DNA from: Thermoplasmatales archaeon
GTDB lineage: Archaea; Thermoplasmatota; JASEFT01; JAUWIS01
Direction: 5' to 3'
Assembly: GCA_030019485.1 (NCBI GenBank)
Contig: JASEEW010000127.1
Location: 1-5,168 of the forward strand
DNA length: 5,168 bases
Shown: positions 4,481 through 5,168 of the stretch, piece after piece
Numbering within the stretch: the stretch's first letter is position 1
How the letters are laid out: each line of letters opens with the position of its first letter
Translations under genes and position numbers: made by a program
The notes under the pieces: generated by a model
What the model was told of the DNA's origin: nothing
Databases searched by the model: none
Seen by the model: only the letters and a program-made list of their open reading frames with translations

Positions 4481-4498
4481 GTTGCGGATGAATTGACC
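4457..4498 (+). repeat. 42-nt hairpin, IS200/IS605-type end
   Basis: Inner stem ATCCGTAACC (4466-4475) with GGTTGCGGAT (4480-4489), including one U-G pair, around a TTTA loop. A symmetric GAA/GAA internal loop follows, then an outer stem GGTCAA (4457-4462) with TTGACC (4493-4498). The design (stem, TTTA loop, then GGAT...TGAC) resembles the right-end hairpin at 5103-5122. It may be the relic of another IS200/IS605 end, or the left hairpin of the element holding the tnpA pseudogene. A T8 run follows at 4514-4521, so it could also terminate the antitoxin transcript. Confidence 0.6.
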
Positions 4499-4650
4499 CC
4501 AGTATGATAGAAGTTTTTTTTGTTGTTATATTGTGTTTTGGAAAAAAAGGATGGGGAAAACCTCTCATTGTGAGTTTTTCCTCAAACACCCACTAATATA
4601 TTGCTGTATTAGCATAGTGTATCTAAAATTTTTCGGAGGATTGATAAAAG

Positions 4651-5115
4651 ATGAATGATTTGAAGAGTAGTAGCCATGGCTATGGACAGCTTGTGTATCA
4701 CTTTGAGTAGTGCCCAAAATATGGGTATAAATGTGTTTGGAAAACCTGGGAACAGAAAACCCTGTGAGCAAGTATTGTGGGAGGGTAGCAGAAAGGCATG
4801 GTATACACAATATGTGAGTTGGCTGTGATGCCAGATCACATACACGCAGCAGTTAGACATCCCACCAGACATGTCTGTTTCCCGTGCTTTCCAACTGTTA
4901 AAAGGGTGCATCCCAGTTATGAGCTTTTCAGAAAGCAACCGAAGTTTAGGTTTACGATTATCCACACGGACACTTCTGGAGCAGAGGTAAGTTCTACCAT
5001 GGTGTAGGCGATGTAGATAATTGGGAAAGGACAACCAACCTATATAAAAGAGCAACGCGAAAGCTATCAGACAAATTTAGATAATTTCTCCCATTTAGGA
5101 AGCCACACACTTTAG
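4651..5115 (+). pseudogene. tnpA: IS200/IS605 Y1 (HUH) transposase, frameshifted
   Basis: Reading across frames recovers most of a TnpA of about 150 aa. It starts at ATG 4651, with GGAGG at 4635-4639. Pieces in order are MNDLKSSSHGYGQLVYHF; CPKYGYKC; GKPGNRKPCEQVLWE; VAERHGIHNM; CELAVMPDHIHA; DIPPDMSVSRAFQLLKG; SSYELFRKQPKFRF; PHGHFWSRGKFYHGVGDVD; YIKEQRESYQTNLDNFS. The HUH metal-binding motif is D-H-I-H (His codons 4837-4839 and 4843-4845). The Tyr of YIKEQ (5041-5043) is the expected nucleophile. Damage includes a TAG at 4708-4710 and about seven frame changes, near 4736, 4785, 4812, 4854, 4912, 4959 and 5040. The last reading frame ends at TAG 5113-5115, in the loop of the right-end hairpin. 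It cannot make transposase. Confidence 0.85.
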
Positions 5116-5130
5116 TGTGTGGAGGATGTC
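5099..5130 (+). repeat. IS200/IS605 right-end hairpin
   Basis: CCACACAC (5103-5110) pairs with GTGTGTGG (5115-5122) around TTTA, followed by AGGATGTCAC. This subterminal hairpin plus TCAC-type end is what TnpA recognises and cleaves as single-stranded DNA. It overlaps the end of the tnpA pseudogene. The bases after 5130 show no recognisable gene. Confidence 0.7.
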
Positions 5131-5168
5131 ACAACTGAACATATTCCCTAAAAAAATGGGGAGTTAAG

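Larger units (their letters stand above)
4555..5130 (+). mobile_element. Decayed IS200/IS605-type element
   Basis: It contains a frameshifted tnpA and a typical right-end hairpin. The left limit is uncertain. A hairpin with stems GGAAAA (4555-4560)/TTTTCC (4576-4581) and CTCA (4564-4567)/TGAG (4571-4574) precedes the gene and is the default left end used here. If the hairpin at 4457-4498 is the true left end, the length becomes about 674 bp, closer to usual tnpA-only elements. No tnpB or other passenger is present. Such elements move as single strands without target duplication, so flanks cannot confirm the ends. Confidence 0.6.

Noticed and set aside
4457..4498. Riboswitch
   Set aside because: It lies at the end of a transcript inside a truncated toxin and matches a transposon-end hairpin; no gene in the right place downstream would be controlled.
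4609..5055. 148-codon minus-strand ORF opposite the tnpA remnant
   Set aside because: The plus strand clearly encodes TnpA pieces with the HUH motif; the antisense ORF has no recognisable features.

Overview
The window looks archaeal and chromosomal. Three starts are preceded by GGTGAT or GTGAT at short spacing (ATGs at 945, 3009 and 4168), which fits the archaeal 16S rRNA 3' end. TATA-type boxes lie about 30-40 bp upstream of several starts. The best-defined housekeeping gene is the archaeal (type II) glyceraldehyde-3-phosphate dehydrogenase, and the small families (DUF5678, DUF2683, an ArcS-type DUF5591 protein) also point to archaea. I cannot place the organism in a phylum from this stretch alone.

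Left part (1-930): a minus-strand gene (793-248) encodes a stand-alone domain related to the archaeosine synthase ArcS, with key motif residues replaced. A possible 35-codon ORF follows it immediately. From about 850 a 60-bp sequence carries the promoter of the next gene, and a second copy lies at 2886-2945.

Accessory block (915-2885), framed by those two copies: a DUF5678 gene, a complete 1141-bp IS630-family element, and a broken retropepsin-like aspartyl protease gene. With the IS removed, the DUF5678 gene and the protease gene lie 34 nt apart on the same strand, so they were probably one operon. The IS630 transposase is split into two ORFs joined by a textbook -1 slippery site (A AAA AAA). 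Its terminal inverted repeats and TA duplication are visible, and the target TA lies inside the DUF5678 stop codon. The protease gene has lost the segment that should hold the catalytic Asp. Downstream of it lies a dense chain of overlapping inverted repeats.

Right part (2946-5168): gap (3009-4013) has its own promoter. It is followed by a DUF2683 ribbon-helix-helix antitoxin-like gene with a palindromic operator candidate at the predicted transcription start. A RelE-like toxin begins 1 nt after it but stops after 25 codons inside a 42-nt hairpin. Beyond that is a decayed IS200/IS605-type element: a tnpA pseudogene with many frameshifts that still shows the HUH motif and the catalytic-Tyr region, closed by a typical right-end hairpin near 5100-5130.

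Overall, this is a stable metabolic gene set beside a small accessory island that has been hit repeatedly by transposons. The most interesting item is the putative DUF5678-retropepsin pair flanked by direct repeats.
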